Assembly: GCA_019449595.1 (NCBI GenBank)
Contig: JAGRPL010000004.1
Coordinates: forward strand, 930,001 to 994,000
DNA length: 64,000 nt
Source: Rhodoferax sp.
GTDB taxonomy: Bacteria > Pseudomonadota > Gammaproteobacteria > Burkholderiales > Burkholderiaceae_C
Reading direction: 5' to 3'
Under the pieces are notes generated by a model. The model did no database searches. It was not told where the DNA came from and saw nothing but the letters and a program-made list of their open reading frames with translations. Made by a program: the position numbers and the translations under genes. Shown piece by piece: positions 46,396 to 56,674 of this stretch (its first letter is position 1; every line of letters starts with the position of its first letter).

Positions 46396-46575
46396 GCTCA
46401 ATTTGTTGCCCTTTCACTAGAGTTACCACCCGTTCTCTGCGCTGTTTACGACGCCTTCGTCGTCCTCTTTGAAGAATGCGCCTTGCTGCGGGTGGGGCAG
46501 CAGGTCAAGGACGGCTTCCGAGGGGCGGCATTAGGCCAATGGACCGCTCTCCTGGAAGCGACGCCGATCGAATAA
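46396..46575 (+). other. Open stretch ending in a stop, possible C-terminal gene remnant
   Basis: Sixty codons without a start codon, ending with a protein-like sequence (AVYDAFVVLFEECALLRVGQ at 46441-46500, finishing LLEATPIE and TAA at 46573-46575). Base composition rises sharply in GC at 46440 relative to the AT-rich DNA to its left. It may be the tail of a gene cut during assembly of the transposon. I cannot name it. Otherwise 46335-46587 holds no gene. Confidence 0.3.
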
Positions 46576-46587
46576 GGCGGGCCATGC

Positions 46588-46839
46588 TTATTGAAGTCCA
46601 AAATGCGCACGCAGGGCCACCTTCAAGGCTTCAACGCTGAACAGACCTTGCTCGCTTCCTACGCTACTTTGCTCAATCACGCCGACGCATTCTTGGACAA
46701 GAATCCGCGCAAAGGTGTCGAGATTGACCTCGCTCCACGTTTCGCTTTGGCCCGAGCAATGGTCGCTTGCCTGCTTAATCTCCGTCGCTTGGACTGCCAA
46801 CGCTTTGATTTTTTGATTCATGGGATCAGTTGTTTTCAT
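46588..46839 (-). CDS. Small hypothetical protein, 83 aa, next to pbrBC
   Basis: No family recognised. The start MKTTDPMNQKIKALAVQATE leads into a helical, mildly acidic protein with one Cys-Ser region. The ATG at 46839 lies inside the 3' end of the pbrBC fusion gene (14-base overlap) on the same strand, so it could be the last gene of the lead-resistance operon. A longer in-frame reading upstream overlaps pbrBC fully and is not credible. Confidence 0.55.
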   Translation of the reverse strand: MKTTDPMNQKIKALAVQATEIKQASDHCSGQSETWSEVNLDTFARILVQECVGVIEQSSVGSEQGLFSVEALKVALRAHFGLQ

Positions 46840-47902
46840 TGACGCCTCCTGGATTGCCGATGCTGGCTTGTTCGCTCTTTTTGAACGCCATAACGAGGAT
46901 AAGCCCTGCTCCGATGCAGATGGCGACATCCGCGATGTTGAACGCGGGCCAGTGCCAAACGTTCCAATAAAAATCAAAATAATCGACGACAGGGCCTCGC
47001 AGAGCGCGATCCAAAGCGTTGCTCAATGCGCCTCCGAGGATCATGGCAAAGCCGGTCGCCTCGATATTCGGTCGCGGTCGAGACAAAATTGCGATCAACC
47101 ATCCGCAAGCGAACACGGCAACTGCAAGGAAAAAGTAGCGCTGCCACCCACCTGCGCTTGCCAAAAAGCTAAAAGCGGCGCCCGGATTTAGAACATGGAC
47201 TAAATTGAAGAATGGGGTGATGGGGCGCATCTCCAATAGAGTCACGTGATCGGACACCAGGCTTTTTGCAAGTTGATCGAGCATCGCAATGGCAACAGCC
47301 AATCCATACCATAGTCCAGCCACCGGCGCTTTGACAGATCTCCAAATAAGCATTCTCTTGGCAATCTGCGTGCTGGCTATCCCCAGAATCCATCCGGCAA
47401 CCACGTCAGCAGGAAAGTGCATTCCTGCTGCGACGCGAGACCAACCCACTGCGACGAGATACAAAATCAGAATCCACCGCAACCGCTTGTTGACCAGTGT
47501 CCATAGCGCGCTGACAACAAGCGCCGAAAAAGTTGCGTGGCCGCTTGGAAGGCTATATCGGCTGTCGGCTTCGCCTATTAGGCGAATGGCATCGCCAAAT
47601 ACGAGGGACGGACGAGGAAAAGCCAATGTGACTTTAAGCAGCGAGGCGGTGACAAACGCCACGACAAAGGCGATGACAAAAAGAATCAACGCGCTGTTGA
47701 TTGCATTTGCGCGGCCCTCGCCGCTTGTTCGTTTAGCGCTCAGCCACAGACCAACCATCACAGCAGGAGCAGTCCAATAGCTTCCCGCGAAAGTAAAAAA
47801 CTGCACCAGCGGCGCAAGGCTCTGTGGTGTTGCTCCGTTGATTAGGTGAAATAGAGCTTCATTCAGGCCTCCCCAGCCATAAAGAATCTGCGTCAAAATC
47901 AT
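46826..47902 (-). CDS. PbrB-PbrC fusion: PAP2 undecaprenyl-pyrophosphate phosphatase + signal peptidase II (LspA), 358 aa
   Basis: The N-terminal ~190 residues are a PAP2 phosphatase with all three motifs (KVTLAFPRP, PSGH, SRVAAGMHFPAD). The C-terminal ~155 residues are an LspA-type signal peptidase with both catalytic aspartates (ALDR and FNIAD); the usual GGxxGN reads GGALSN. In lead-resistance loci PbrB releases phosphate to precipitate exported Pb2+ and PbrC is a dedicated lipoprotein signal peptidase. Here both are one membrane protein. The ATG overlaps the pbrA stop by four bases. Confidence 0.9.
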   Translation of the reverse strand: MILTQILYGWGGLNEALFHLINGATPQSLAPLVQFFTFAGSYWTAPAVMVGLWLSAKRTSGEGRANAINSALILFVIAFVVAFVTASLLKVTLAFPRPSLVFGDAIRLIGEADSRYSLPSGHATFSALVVSALWTLVNKRLRWILILYLVAVGWSRVAAGMHFPADVVAGWILGIASTQIAKRMLIWRSVKAPVAGLWYGLAVAIAMLDQLAKSLVSDHVTLLEMRPITPFFNLVHVLNPGAAFSFLASAGGWQRYFFLAVAVFACGWLIAILSRPRPNIEATGFAMILGGALSNALDRALRGPVVDYFDFYWNVWHWPAFNIADVAICIGAGLILVMAFKKSEQASIGNPGGVNENN

Positions 47903-50142
47903 TTGCGAAGCATCCGCAATCCGTTGAAAACGACCAATAGGCTTGCGCCCATGTCCGCGAAGACCGCCATCCACATCGTCGCGCCGTCGAATAGGGCAAG
48001 CAGCAGGAACACCGCCTTGATGCCCAAAGCCAGTGCAATGTTCTGCCACAGGATGGCGTGGGTCTTGCGCGAGAGCCTGATCGCCTCCGGGATGCGGCGA
48101 AGGTCGTCGTTCATTATCACCACGTCGGCAGCTTCCATGGCGGTATCGGTTCCGGCGCCGCCCATGGCAAAGCCGATGTTGGAGCGCGCCAGCGCCGGAG
48201 CGTCGTTGATTCCATCACCGGTCATGGCGACATAGCCATATTGCTTTTGCATCTCCTCAATGGCGGCGAGTTTTTCCTCGGGTAGCAAATTGCCGCGCGC
48301 ATCGTCGATGCCCGCTTGCTTGGCTATGGCCTTGGCGGTGGCGACGTTGTCGCCCGTGAGCATGACCGAAGCCACGCCAAGAGCGTGCAGTTCGGCGATG
48401 GCCTCGCGCGAACTCTCTTTGATGGTGTCGGCCACCGCAAAGATCGCCAGCACCTGGTTGCTTGATGCCAGCATCGTGATCGTGCGGCCCTGCGCCTCAT
48501 GCTCTGCCAATCGCGCCTCAATTTGCGGGCTGCAAAGGCCACGATCCTCGATTAGGCGGTGGTTGCCAAGAATTAACGACAGCCCTTCGGTTCGGGCTTC
48601 GATCCCTCGACCTGGCAAGGCCGTGAAACCTTCAAGCGGTCCATTTCCTTGAAGTCCCAACCCTTCAGCGATGGCCTTGGACACTGGATGATCCGAGTGG
48701 CCAGCGAGGTCAGCGGCCCAGCGAAGAACTTGAGATTCATCGTGGTCGGATGCGATGACTTCGGTCGCCACCAATTTGGGTTTACCTTGGGTGATGGTGC
48801 CGGTCTTGTCCAGCGCAATTGCCTTGATCTTGCGAGCGCCTTCCAGGTGGACGCCGCCCTTGATTAGGATGCCGCGTCTAGCGGCTGCCGCCAAACCGCT
48901 CACGACAGTCACGGGGGTGGAGATCACCAAAGCGCAGGGGCAGGCGATGACCAGCAACACCAAAGCTTTGTAGATGGCCTGCATCAAGGTCCAGTCCATC
49001 AACCATGGGGCCAACAGGCACACCGCCAGGGCCAGGGCGAAAACTGCAGGCGTGTAGACCGAGGCAAAGCGGTCCACGAATTGCTGGGTCGGAGCCCGCG
49101 AACCCTGGGCTTGTTCGACAGCGTGGATGATTCGGGCCAGAAGCGTCCCGCTTGCGGGAGAGGTGACGCGCGCCTCGAACAGGCCTGTCGTGTTGATGGT
49201 GCCCGCAAAGACAGGATCGCCTACTGCCTTGTCCACCGGAATGCTCTCGCCCGTCACCGGGGATTGGTCCACTGACGTGGCGCCGGAGATGATCGTGCCA
49301 TCCAAAGGAACGCGCGCGCCAGGTTTGACGCGCACGATGGCGCCCACCGCCACCGTCTTGACGAAGCTCTCAACCCATGAGCCATCGACCTGCTTGACCT
49401 CGGCCATCTCCGGGGTCATGTCCAGCAAACCTTTGATGGCGTTGCGAGCTCGGTCCACCGACCGGGCCTCGATGAGCTCGGCAATCGCATACAAGGCCAT
49501 GACCATGGCGGCTTCCGGCCACTGGCCAATGAGAAAGGCTCCGGTGACGGCCACGGTCATCAATGCATTGATGTTCAATCGTAGGTTACGCAGCGCGGCC
49601 AAGCCCTTCACGTAGGTCGAAAACCCCGCCAATCCAATGGCGACGGCGGATAGCGCCATGCCAAGGCCCGAAAAAGTCAATGTATGGGGGGCAAAGAATG
49701 AAACCGATTCGGCGCCAAAAGCCAGGATTAACGCCAGGGCGTATCGGGGGAGTCCTGTCGGAAGAGCAAAGCCATGGCCGTGGTCGTGGCTATGGTCGTG
49801 ATCGTGCCCGTCGTCGTGTCCCACGCTCTCAGACACCGGAACCGGCGTGAATCCAGCCTTGCGAATCGCCTCCAGCGCTTGCGGTATGGATTCGGCAGGA
49901 GCGTCGATGGCCAGGGTGCGCGCACCCAGTTGAAAGCTCAGGCTGCGAAGCCCAGGCACCTTTGCCAAAACATGGCGTATCTCGCCTTCTTCGGCCGCGC
50001 AGTCCATGGTAGGGATGCGAAAAACCGGGATGCCCGCCGGCTCTGGCTTGGCTGCGGCGATGGCGATTGGCTCAGTGCCACACGCGCTGCCACATCCGCA
50101 TGCGTGGCTTTGGTCGGATTCTTTGGTCTGCGGGTGGCTCAT
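47899..50142 (-). CDS. pbrA: Pb2+/Cd2+/Zn2+-exporting P-type ATPase PbrA (CadA/ZntA family), 747 aa
   Basis: A P1B-2 heavy-metal ATPase. The N-terminus has a Cys-rich CGCGSACG, a metal-binding domain whose loop reads MDCAAEE rather than CxxC, and a His/Asp-rich stretch (~residues 109-125). The core has the CPC transmembrane motif (CPCALVIST, ~400), DKTGTITQGKP (~445) and TGDGINDAPALA. Placement with pbrBC and a PbrR-type regulator favours lead as the main substrate, though cadmium and zinc are normal for the family. Transcription runs from the MerR-type promoter at 50181-50211. Confidence 0.93.
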   Translation of the reverse strand: MSHPQTKESDQSHACGCGSACGTEPIAIAAAKPEPAGIPVFRIPTMDCAAEEGEIRHVLAKVPGLRSLSFQLGARTLAIDAPAESIPQALEAIRKAGFTPVPVSESVGHDDGHDHDHSHDHGHGFALPTGLPRYALALILAFGAESVSFFAPHTLTFSGLGMALSAVAIGLAGFSTYVKGLAALRNLRLNINALMTVAVTGAFLIGQWPEAAMVMALYAIAELIEARSVDRARNAIKGLLDMTPEMAEVKQVDGSWVESFVKTVAVGAIVRVKPGARVPLDGTIISGATSVDQSPVTGESIPVDKAVGDPVFAGTINTTGLFEARVTSPASGTLLARIIHAVEQAQGSRAPTQQFVDRFASVYTPAVFALALAVCLLAPWLMDWTLMQAIYKALVLLVIACPCALVISTPVTVVSGLAAAARRGILIKGGVHLEGARKIKAIALDKTGTITQGKPKLVATEVIASDHDESQVLRWAADLAGHSDHPVSKAIAEGLGLQGNGPLEGFTALPGRGIEARTEGLSLILGNHRLIEDRGLCSPQIEARLAEHEAQGRTITMLASSNQVLAIFAVADTIKESSREAIAELHALGVASVMLTGDNVATAKAIAKQAGIDDARGNLLPEEKLAAIEEMQKQYGYVAMTGDGINDAPALARSNIGFAMGGAGTDTAMEAADVVIMNDDLRRIPEAIRLSRKTHAILWQNIALALGIKAVFLLLALFDGATMWMAVFADMGASLLVVFNGLRMLRK

Positions 50143-50180
50143 GGGGTGTCCTTGCTATGGGTTGTTTATGTTGTTAAAGT

Positions 50181-50211
50181 ATTAGAAACCCTGTAGCAGC
50201 TACAGAGTCAA
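50181..50211 (-). promoter_or_regulatory. MerR-type operator/promoter of pbrA
   Basis: On the minus strand TTGACT (-35, complement of 50206-50211) and TCTAAT (-10, complement of 50181-50186) are 19 bases apart. That is the over-long spacing that needs a MerR-family activator. A perfect palindrome, CTGTAGC-T-GCTACAG (50191-50205), fills the spacer. PbrR at 50258-50737 is the obvious activator and auto-repressor. Confidence 0.88.
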
Positions 50212-50257
50212 GCCCCATCGCTTCCGTCCTCGAAAGCGAAAAATCCAGGAAAAGTTC

Positions 50258-50737
50258 ATGAAAATCGGCGAGCTGGCCACCCTTACCAACACGCAAATCG
50301 AAACCATCCGCTATTACGAGCGTGAGGGATTGCTGGCCGAGCCGCGCCGAAGTGAGGGCAACTACCGCATTTACGGGCCGGCCCATGCTGAGCGTTTGTC
50401 GTTCATCCGGCATTGCCGAGGACTGGACATGACGCTCGACGAGATTCGCGTCCTATTGCGATTCAAGGATGCGCCGACGGAAAATTGCCGCGAAGTCAAC
50501 GAGCTTCTCGATGAGCACATCGGTCATGTGGCGGAACGCATTCGAGAACTACGCCAATTGGAAAAACAACTCAAAAGTCTGCGAGAGACTTGTGTTGGAG
50601 GCCAGGCGGCCCTGCATTGCGGCATCCTCAACGAGTTGACTGAGATCGCGAAGAGCCCAGTCGCATCAAATGGGCGCGAGGGCCACGTCCATGGCGCTCA
50701 TTCGGGGTCGGGCGCCCATAGGCCATCTCGTCACTGA
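50258..50737 (+). CDS. pbrR: MerR-family metal regulator, CadR/PbrR group, 159 aa
   Basis: A metal-responsive activator that untwists the pbrA promoter. The MerR wing-helix is at the N-terminus (MKIGELATLTNTQIETIRYY). The three metal-binding cysteines of the CadR/PbrR group are at residues 77, 112 and 121 (ENCREV, and CVGGQAALHC). A His-rich tail (HVHGAHSGSGAH) may bind extra metal as in CadR. It diverges from pbrA across the operator at 50181-50211. Confidence 0.92.
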   Translation: MKIGELATLTNTQIETIRYYEREGLLAEPRRSEGNYRIYGPAHAERLSFIRHCRGLDMTLDEIRVLLRFKDAPTENCREVNELLDEHIGHVAERIRELRQLEKQLKSLRETCVGGQAALHCGILNELTEIAKSPVASNGREGHVHGAHSGSGAHRPSRH

Positions 50738-50800
50738 AACATCGCACTTCAATAAGAACTTTTAGTCGAGGACCGGGCATATTGAAAACCAAACACTAAG

Positions 50801-50814
50801 GTGATAAAGATCAA
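50801..50814. promoter_or_regulatory. FNR/ANR-like box upstream of the Met-rich protein gene
   Basis: GTGAT-AAAG-ATCAA matches the FNR-type consensus TTGAT-N4-ATCAA at nine of ten positions. It lies 137 bases before the start at 50951, in a gene-free stretch (50738-50950). An adjacent TTGAT at 50820 extends the symmetry. Confidence 0.4.
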
Positions 50815-50950
50815 TCTCCCTTGATATGGCGAGCGTATCGTGTGATGAATATTTACTTCCCGTCGAAAGGATCGGCAGGGTTTATCCACCTATGAAACCT
50901 GCGATGCCTTACGGTGAAGACCTGTTCGGACGGCCATTCAAGGAGCAATC

Positions 50951-51481
50951 ATGAAAAAATTGGTAGTAGCGGGAGCCATCGTTGCATCCCTTTTTACGGC
51001 GTTGCCGTCGGCTGCGCAGCAGCAAACGCCCAGTCAGAGGGCACAAGCCCAAACTGCGCCGAACCCGCAGGCATTTGACAAGCAGATGGCCGAGGCGCAA
51101 GCCCTGATGAAACGAATGCAAGAACAGATGGACAGCATACGTCAAACACAAGACGCGCAGGAGCGACAGCGCCTGATGCAAGAACACTGGACCACGATGC
51201 AGTCCGCGATGGCGACGATGCATGGCATGTGGGGGCCAGGGATGATGGGCTGCTGCGGGACTGGATCTGGGATGATGGGCAACCACGGCATGATGGGCGG
51301 GCCAGGGATGATGGGCTGGGGTGGGATGAGTCAATACTACTCGACGCTTACGCCTGAGCAACAGAAGCAACGTCAATACATGATGGATCAGTATGTTGGC
51401 ATGCAACAGATGATGATGGACCACATGTTGCTGCGGCAGCAATGGATGATGCAGCCTCCAAGCTCGGCACCATCGAAATAG
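50951..51481 (+). CDS. Periplasmic Met/Gly-rich protein, 176 aa
   Basis: A signal peptide (KKLVVAGAIVASLFTALPSAA, cut after SAA) leads to a Gln-rich helical region and then a metal-binding-looking Met/Gly block. There GMMG or GPGMM units recur five times between residues ~95 and 120, with one CC pair and one His. Another Met/Gln-rich helix closes the protein. The composition suits soft-metal binding (Cu+, Hg2+, Ag+). AAGGAG precedes the ATG. It sits between the pbr and mer modules and is separately transcribed, perhaps from the FNR-like region. No named family. Confidence 0.75.
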   Translation: MKKLVVAGAIVASLFTALPSAAQQQTPSQRAQAQTAPNPQAFDKQMAEAQALMKRMQEQMDSIRQTQDAQERQRLMQEHWTTMQSAMATMHGMWGPGMMGCCGTGSGMMGNHGMMGGPGMMGWGGMSQYYSTLTPEQQKQRQYMMDQYVGMQQMMMDHMLLRQQWMMQPPSSAPSK

Positions 51482-51629
51482 ACCTGCATTGGCCATCCTA
51501 GGCACAGGATGGTTATCAAGATAATTGTCGGCCCTTGAATGCACTGAGCCAGCGCGTTACGTGTTTTGCGATCATATTCACAGGGCGATGAGCCCTCTAC
51601 ATCGCAGTTCGACGCGTTCGGCGGACAAG

Positions 51630-52040
51630 CTAAGTCCCTTCTTGCAATGACGCGATTAGCGGGCAAGTCACATTGCCCTTGCGAGAATTGCACGCGCCGA
51701 CAAGCTCGGAGAGAACCTTCTCCATCCGAGACAAGTCAGCAAGCCTCTCGCGCACGTCCACGAGCTTGCGTGTCGCAAGGCTGCTCGCCTCCTGGCAATG
51801 CGCGCCATCTTCAAGCCTGAGAAGCTCGGCGATCTCATCCAGGCTGAACCCAAGGCGCTGAGCGGACTTGATGAAGCGCACGCGGGTCACGTCCTCCGGC
51901 CCATACCGCCGAATGCCCCCGAGAGGCTTTTCCGGCTCGGTCAGCAAGCCCTTGCGTTGATAAAACCGGATGGTCTCAACATTGACCCCGCCAGCATCGG
52001 CGAAAGCGCCGATCGTGAATGTTTCAACTATTTTTTCCAT
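51630..52040 (-). CDS. merR: Mercury regulator MerR, 136 aa
   Basis: The Hg(II)-sensing repressor-activator of the mer operon. The three Hg-binding cysteines are at the canonical positions 82, 117 and 126, and the HTH is near the N-terminus ([14 protein letters not shown]). Length and sequence are those of proteobacterial MerR. It is divergent from merT over the operator at 52046-52076. Confidence 0.95.
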   Translation of the reverse strand: MEKIVETFTIGAFADAGGVNVETIRFYQRKGLLTEPEKPLGGIRRYGPEDVTRVRFIKSAQRLGFSLDEIAELLRLEDGAHCQEASSLATRKLVDVRERLADLSRMEKVLSELVGACNSRKGNVTCPLIASLQEGT

Positions 52041-52045
52041 ACCCC

Positions 52046-52076
52046 TTGACTCCGTATCTAACTACGGAAGTAAGCT
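52046..52076 (+). promoter_or_regulatory. mer operator/promoter (PmerT)
   Basis: TTGACT at 52046-52051 and TAAGCT at 52071-52076 are separated by 19 bases, with the dyad TCCGTA-N6-TACGGA inside the spacer. This is the classic MerR-controlled promoter layout, directing merTPA. Confidence 0.92.
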
Positions 52077-52106
52077 TACGTCATTGGAACTAAAAAGGAA
52101 AGATGC

Positions 52107-52457
52107 ATGAACGAACCAAAGATCAGTCGCAGCGCGCTCTTGGCAGGTGGCATCGCTGCCATCCTTGCCTCTACGTGTTGCCTCGGACCACTGGTCCTCA
52201 TTGGACTGGGCATCAGCGGCGCATGGATCGGCAACCTGACTGCCCTTGAGCCTTATCGTCCGATTTTTATCGGCTCGGCTCTGGTCGCCATGTTCTTTGC
52301 CGGTCGAAGGATATTTCGGCCTGAGCAGGCCTGCAAACCGGGCGAGGTGTGCGCGATTCCGCAAGCGCGCTCGGCTTACAAGTTCATTTTCTGGGTGGTC
52401 GCGGCGCTGGTGTTCATCGCGCTTGGCTTCCCTTATGTTGTCCCATTTTTTTACTGA
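52107..52457 (+). CDS. merT: Mercuric ion transporter MerT, 116 aa
   Basis: An inner-membrane protein bringing Hg2+ into the cytoplasm for reduction. Three hydrophobic segments are visible, with the vicinal cysteines STCCLG in the first (24-25) and a second pair in the loop (QACKPGEVC, ~76-82). It is the first gene of merTPA, 14 bases before merP. Confidence 0.95.
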   Translation: MNEPKISRSALLAGGIAAILASTCCLGPLVLIGLGISGAWIGNLTALEPYRPIFIGSALVAMFFAGRRIFRPEQACKPGEVCAIPQARSAYKFIFWVVAALVFIALGFPYVVPFFY

Positions 52458-52470
52458 TAAGGAGCTGATC

Positions 52471-54400
<1,930 letters not shown>

Positions 54401-54407
54401 ATGAAAG

Positions 54408-54812
54408 TCATGAACGCTTGGGGATCCCAACGACCTTGGGGTCGCCCAATCGAGATTTCAGCGTTCTGTTTTCATCCAGCAATACTTCGTTGATCGAGGC
54501 GAGCGATGCGACTTTGGATCTCAGAAGCGCGATCTCCAACCGCAGCTCCCGAGCCTTCTCACGCTCAGCCTTGAGTTCCAACTGCTTTGCGTCACGTTGA
54601 GCCCGACTGGAACGCCCTTGGGATTGGCGAATCAGTTCAGCAATGTCCGGGTGGCAGTTGTGAATAAGCGCGGTGCTGACGCCAGCCTCTCGCGCCACAG
54701 CGGCGATCGTCAGCTTGATCTCGTTGGCTTTGGAGCGACCCTTTTCGATCCGCGCGATCGCCAAGCGCAGCTCTCTATCGCGAACCGCTGCCGTCTTGCG
54801 TTCTTCACTCAC
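54408..54812 (-). CDS. DUF6262/TnpC-like accessory protein of the transposon, 134 aa
   Basis: A small basic protein: an N-terminal helix, an HTH-like segment (IAAVAREAGVSTALIHNCHP), then a coiled coil (residues ~75-115). The GTG start overlaps the recombinase stop (GTGA). It is the last gene of the five-gene transposition operon and a paralogue of the 139-aa protein at 45579-45998. In Tn554 the small TnpC influences orientation and frequency of transposition; a similar helper role is inferred. Confidence 0.8.
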   Translation of the reverse strand: MSEERKTAAVRDRELRLAIARIEKGRSKANEIKLTIAAVAREAGVSTALIHNCHPDIAELIRQSQGRSSRAQRDAKQLELKAEREKARELRLEIALLRSKVASLASINEVLLDENRTLKSRLGDPKVVGIPKRS

Positions 54813-56674
54813 AACGATCGCTCCACGGGCTCGTAGCCCAAAGTAGTGAGGACGTCGCGACAACGACCTATGTCGCGACGAACACGCGCCATCCCTGCCT
54901 CGCCAATGTCCGCGCAACCAAGCGTCTCCTTGAGCTGGTCGTAGAGGCCTTGATAAAGCCGCGCATGCGCGCGCCCAATCACTGCATTATCGCAATTCAC
55001 GCAGCGAGTGGTCTCCAATCCACCGTAGCCAACGCAAAGGTTGTCATCCGCAGTGCACCACGCATGGCCATTGCTGCGGATGGCGGTGCTGTCCGAAATT
55101 GCTTTGATCATGGAACTGCGATCCTTGAATATGGTCACGTCGCTGCCATGGCGCCAATTCATGATGCCTTGCCCATAGCCGCCTGCAAGTGGTTCGTGTG
55201 GCTGAAACCACTGCTCGACGACACCGCCTTTAATGCTGTCGAGTTCGTCTTGAATTTCATGAAACAGTGATAGTTCCTGGGACTCATTGAGCGCGTAGCC
55301 AAGGGTCATGTCCATCGACCAATGCTTGAAGTGGTCCCTGAGGTATCGAAGATCGCCGAATTGGCTGCGGGCTGCATAGTTGGCAAATTTTCGGCGGAAT
55401 TGGTGGGTATTAAGCTTCCAGTCTATGCCGTGGCGTGCCACAAATGCTTTAAGCTCGCTGCCCCAATCTCCAGCGGTCAATGTGCGAACTCTGACTCTCT
55501 CCGTCTGAGTTCCGCTCAAGAAAACGGCACTTCTATGCCTCTGGCACTCCGCAATTTCAGGATCAGATGGGTCAACCGCCCGCCGCTGGACAATCTCCAA
55601 TTCGATAGATTCTTGATAGGGCTTCGCCCATCTGTCCATGGCTCGAAGGGCAGTGACAACCGCCTCGGGGGCCATCCATTCAGTGTTTCCCTCGCCCGTC
55701 TTGGTGGAGCGCGACCTCATCCACCAGTAGGTCTCGCCTTCATCGTCCTCCGCGCGATAACAAGCGTCCGATTGAATGAATGCAATTTCGTGGTTGCGAC
55801 AACCCGTGAGGCTGGCAACAACAATGTAGCAAGCAGTTCGAATGCTAAGGAGAGACGGGTTGAATGTCGTCAGTCCGCCTTCCCAATTGTTCTGAACTAG
55901 ATACCGCCGCTTGGCGTCTGAAATGGTCTTTGCATGTTGTCCCAAGCGTTCAGCATCAATCCGGTCCAGCCCGTCGCGAAGGCCAAGCAGTTTGTCGGCA
56001 CCCAACACCTCTCTCCATGCTGTTTGGAATATCCTCGCGAACACGTCATCCGGAATGAGCGGTGTCCGTCCCTCAGCCAGCCGGGTGACCCTTGCATCGC
56101 CGCGTAGGCCGGCCAGCAATTCAGCCGAAGCGCCTGGCCAAGGCTCATTCGGCATTGGCTCATCCGCGTATTGGCTTAATTCGTAAATGGCCTCGACCGC
56201 CAAAAATCGCAGCAGCAGGGTCGTTGCCTTGATAGGTTGGCCACTCCTTTTTGAGAAGACCATTTTGGCCGCATCCACATAAAGTTTGCAAACCAATGGC
56301 GTCACTTCACCCAGCCGATGGATATTCAGTTCCTCCAAATGTCGTAGAAAAGATCTGGCATACAGGAAAAATGAACTGACGCTGCTTGATCTTGGCCGCA
56401 CTTGGCCATTACGGCCACGGACGATATAACGATAAATGATGGCTTTCATGACGCCCCTGAACGCTTCTGGAAACTTAGAAAAGTTCAAGACTGCACTTGC
56501 CGCTGGTCGGTTGGTCGTTGTGTCAACGAGGCGCCACCGATCATCGCCGTAATGGCTCAGAGGCTGCCAATTTCCATCAACATTGATAAACGCGACTATG
56601 AGCCGATCTCGCTGGGCTCCAAGAAGACCGCGAACATCTGCGGGCTGAGCTTCCACGGTTTGCAGAACGCGCAT
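54809..56674 (-). CDS. Large tyrosine recombinase (third of trio), 621 aa
   Basis: The N-terminal ~280 residues probably bind DNA. The catalytic domain has box I TGCRNHEIA (~300), box II HQFRRKFA (~430), a FKHWS histidine and the nucleophile Tyr in TLGYAL. The C-terminal ~130 residues hold a Cys-rich tail (GHAWCTADDNLC, RCVNCDN), as in the truncated homologue at 44524-45582. The ATG shares a base with the preceding recombinase stop (TGATG). It belongs to the Tn554 TnpB-like class in size. Confidence 0.88.
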   Translation of the reverse strand: MRVLQTVEAQPADVRGLLGAQRDRLIVAFINVDGNWQPLSHYGDDRWRLVDTTTNRPAASAVLNFSKFPEAFRGVMKAIIYRYIVRGRNGQVRPRSSSVSSFFLYARSFLRHLEELNIHRLGEVTPLVCKLYVDAAKMVFSKRSGQPIKATTLLLRFLAVEAIYELSQYADEPMPNEPWPGASAELLAGLRGDARVTRLAEGRTPLIPDDVFARIFQTAWREVLGADKLLGLRDGLDRIDAERLGQHAKTISDAKRRYLVQNNWEGGLTTFNPSLLSIRTACYIVVASLTGCRNHEIAFIQSDACYRAEDDEGETYWWMRSRSTKTGEGNTEWMAPEAVVTALRAMDRWAKPYQESIELEIVQRRAVDPSDPEIAECQRHRSAVFLSGTQTERVRVRTLTAGDWGSELKAFVARHGIDWKLNTHQFRRKFANYAARSQFGDLRYLRDHFKHWSMDMTLGYALNESQELSLFHEIQDELDSIKGGVVEQWFQPHEPLAGGYGQGIMNWRHGSDVTIFKDRSSMIKAISDSTAIRSNGHAWCTADDNLCVGYGGLETTRCVNCDNAVIGRAHARLYQGLYDQLKETLGCADIGEAGMARVRRDIGRCRDVLTTLGYEPVERSL

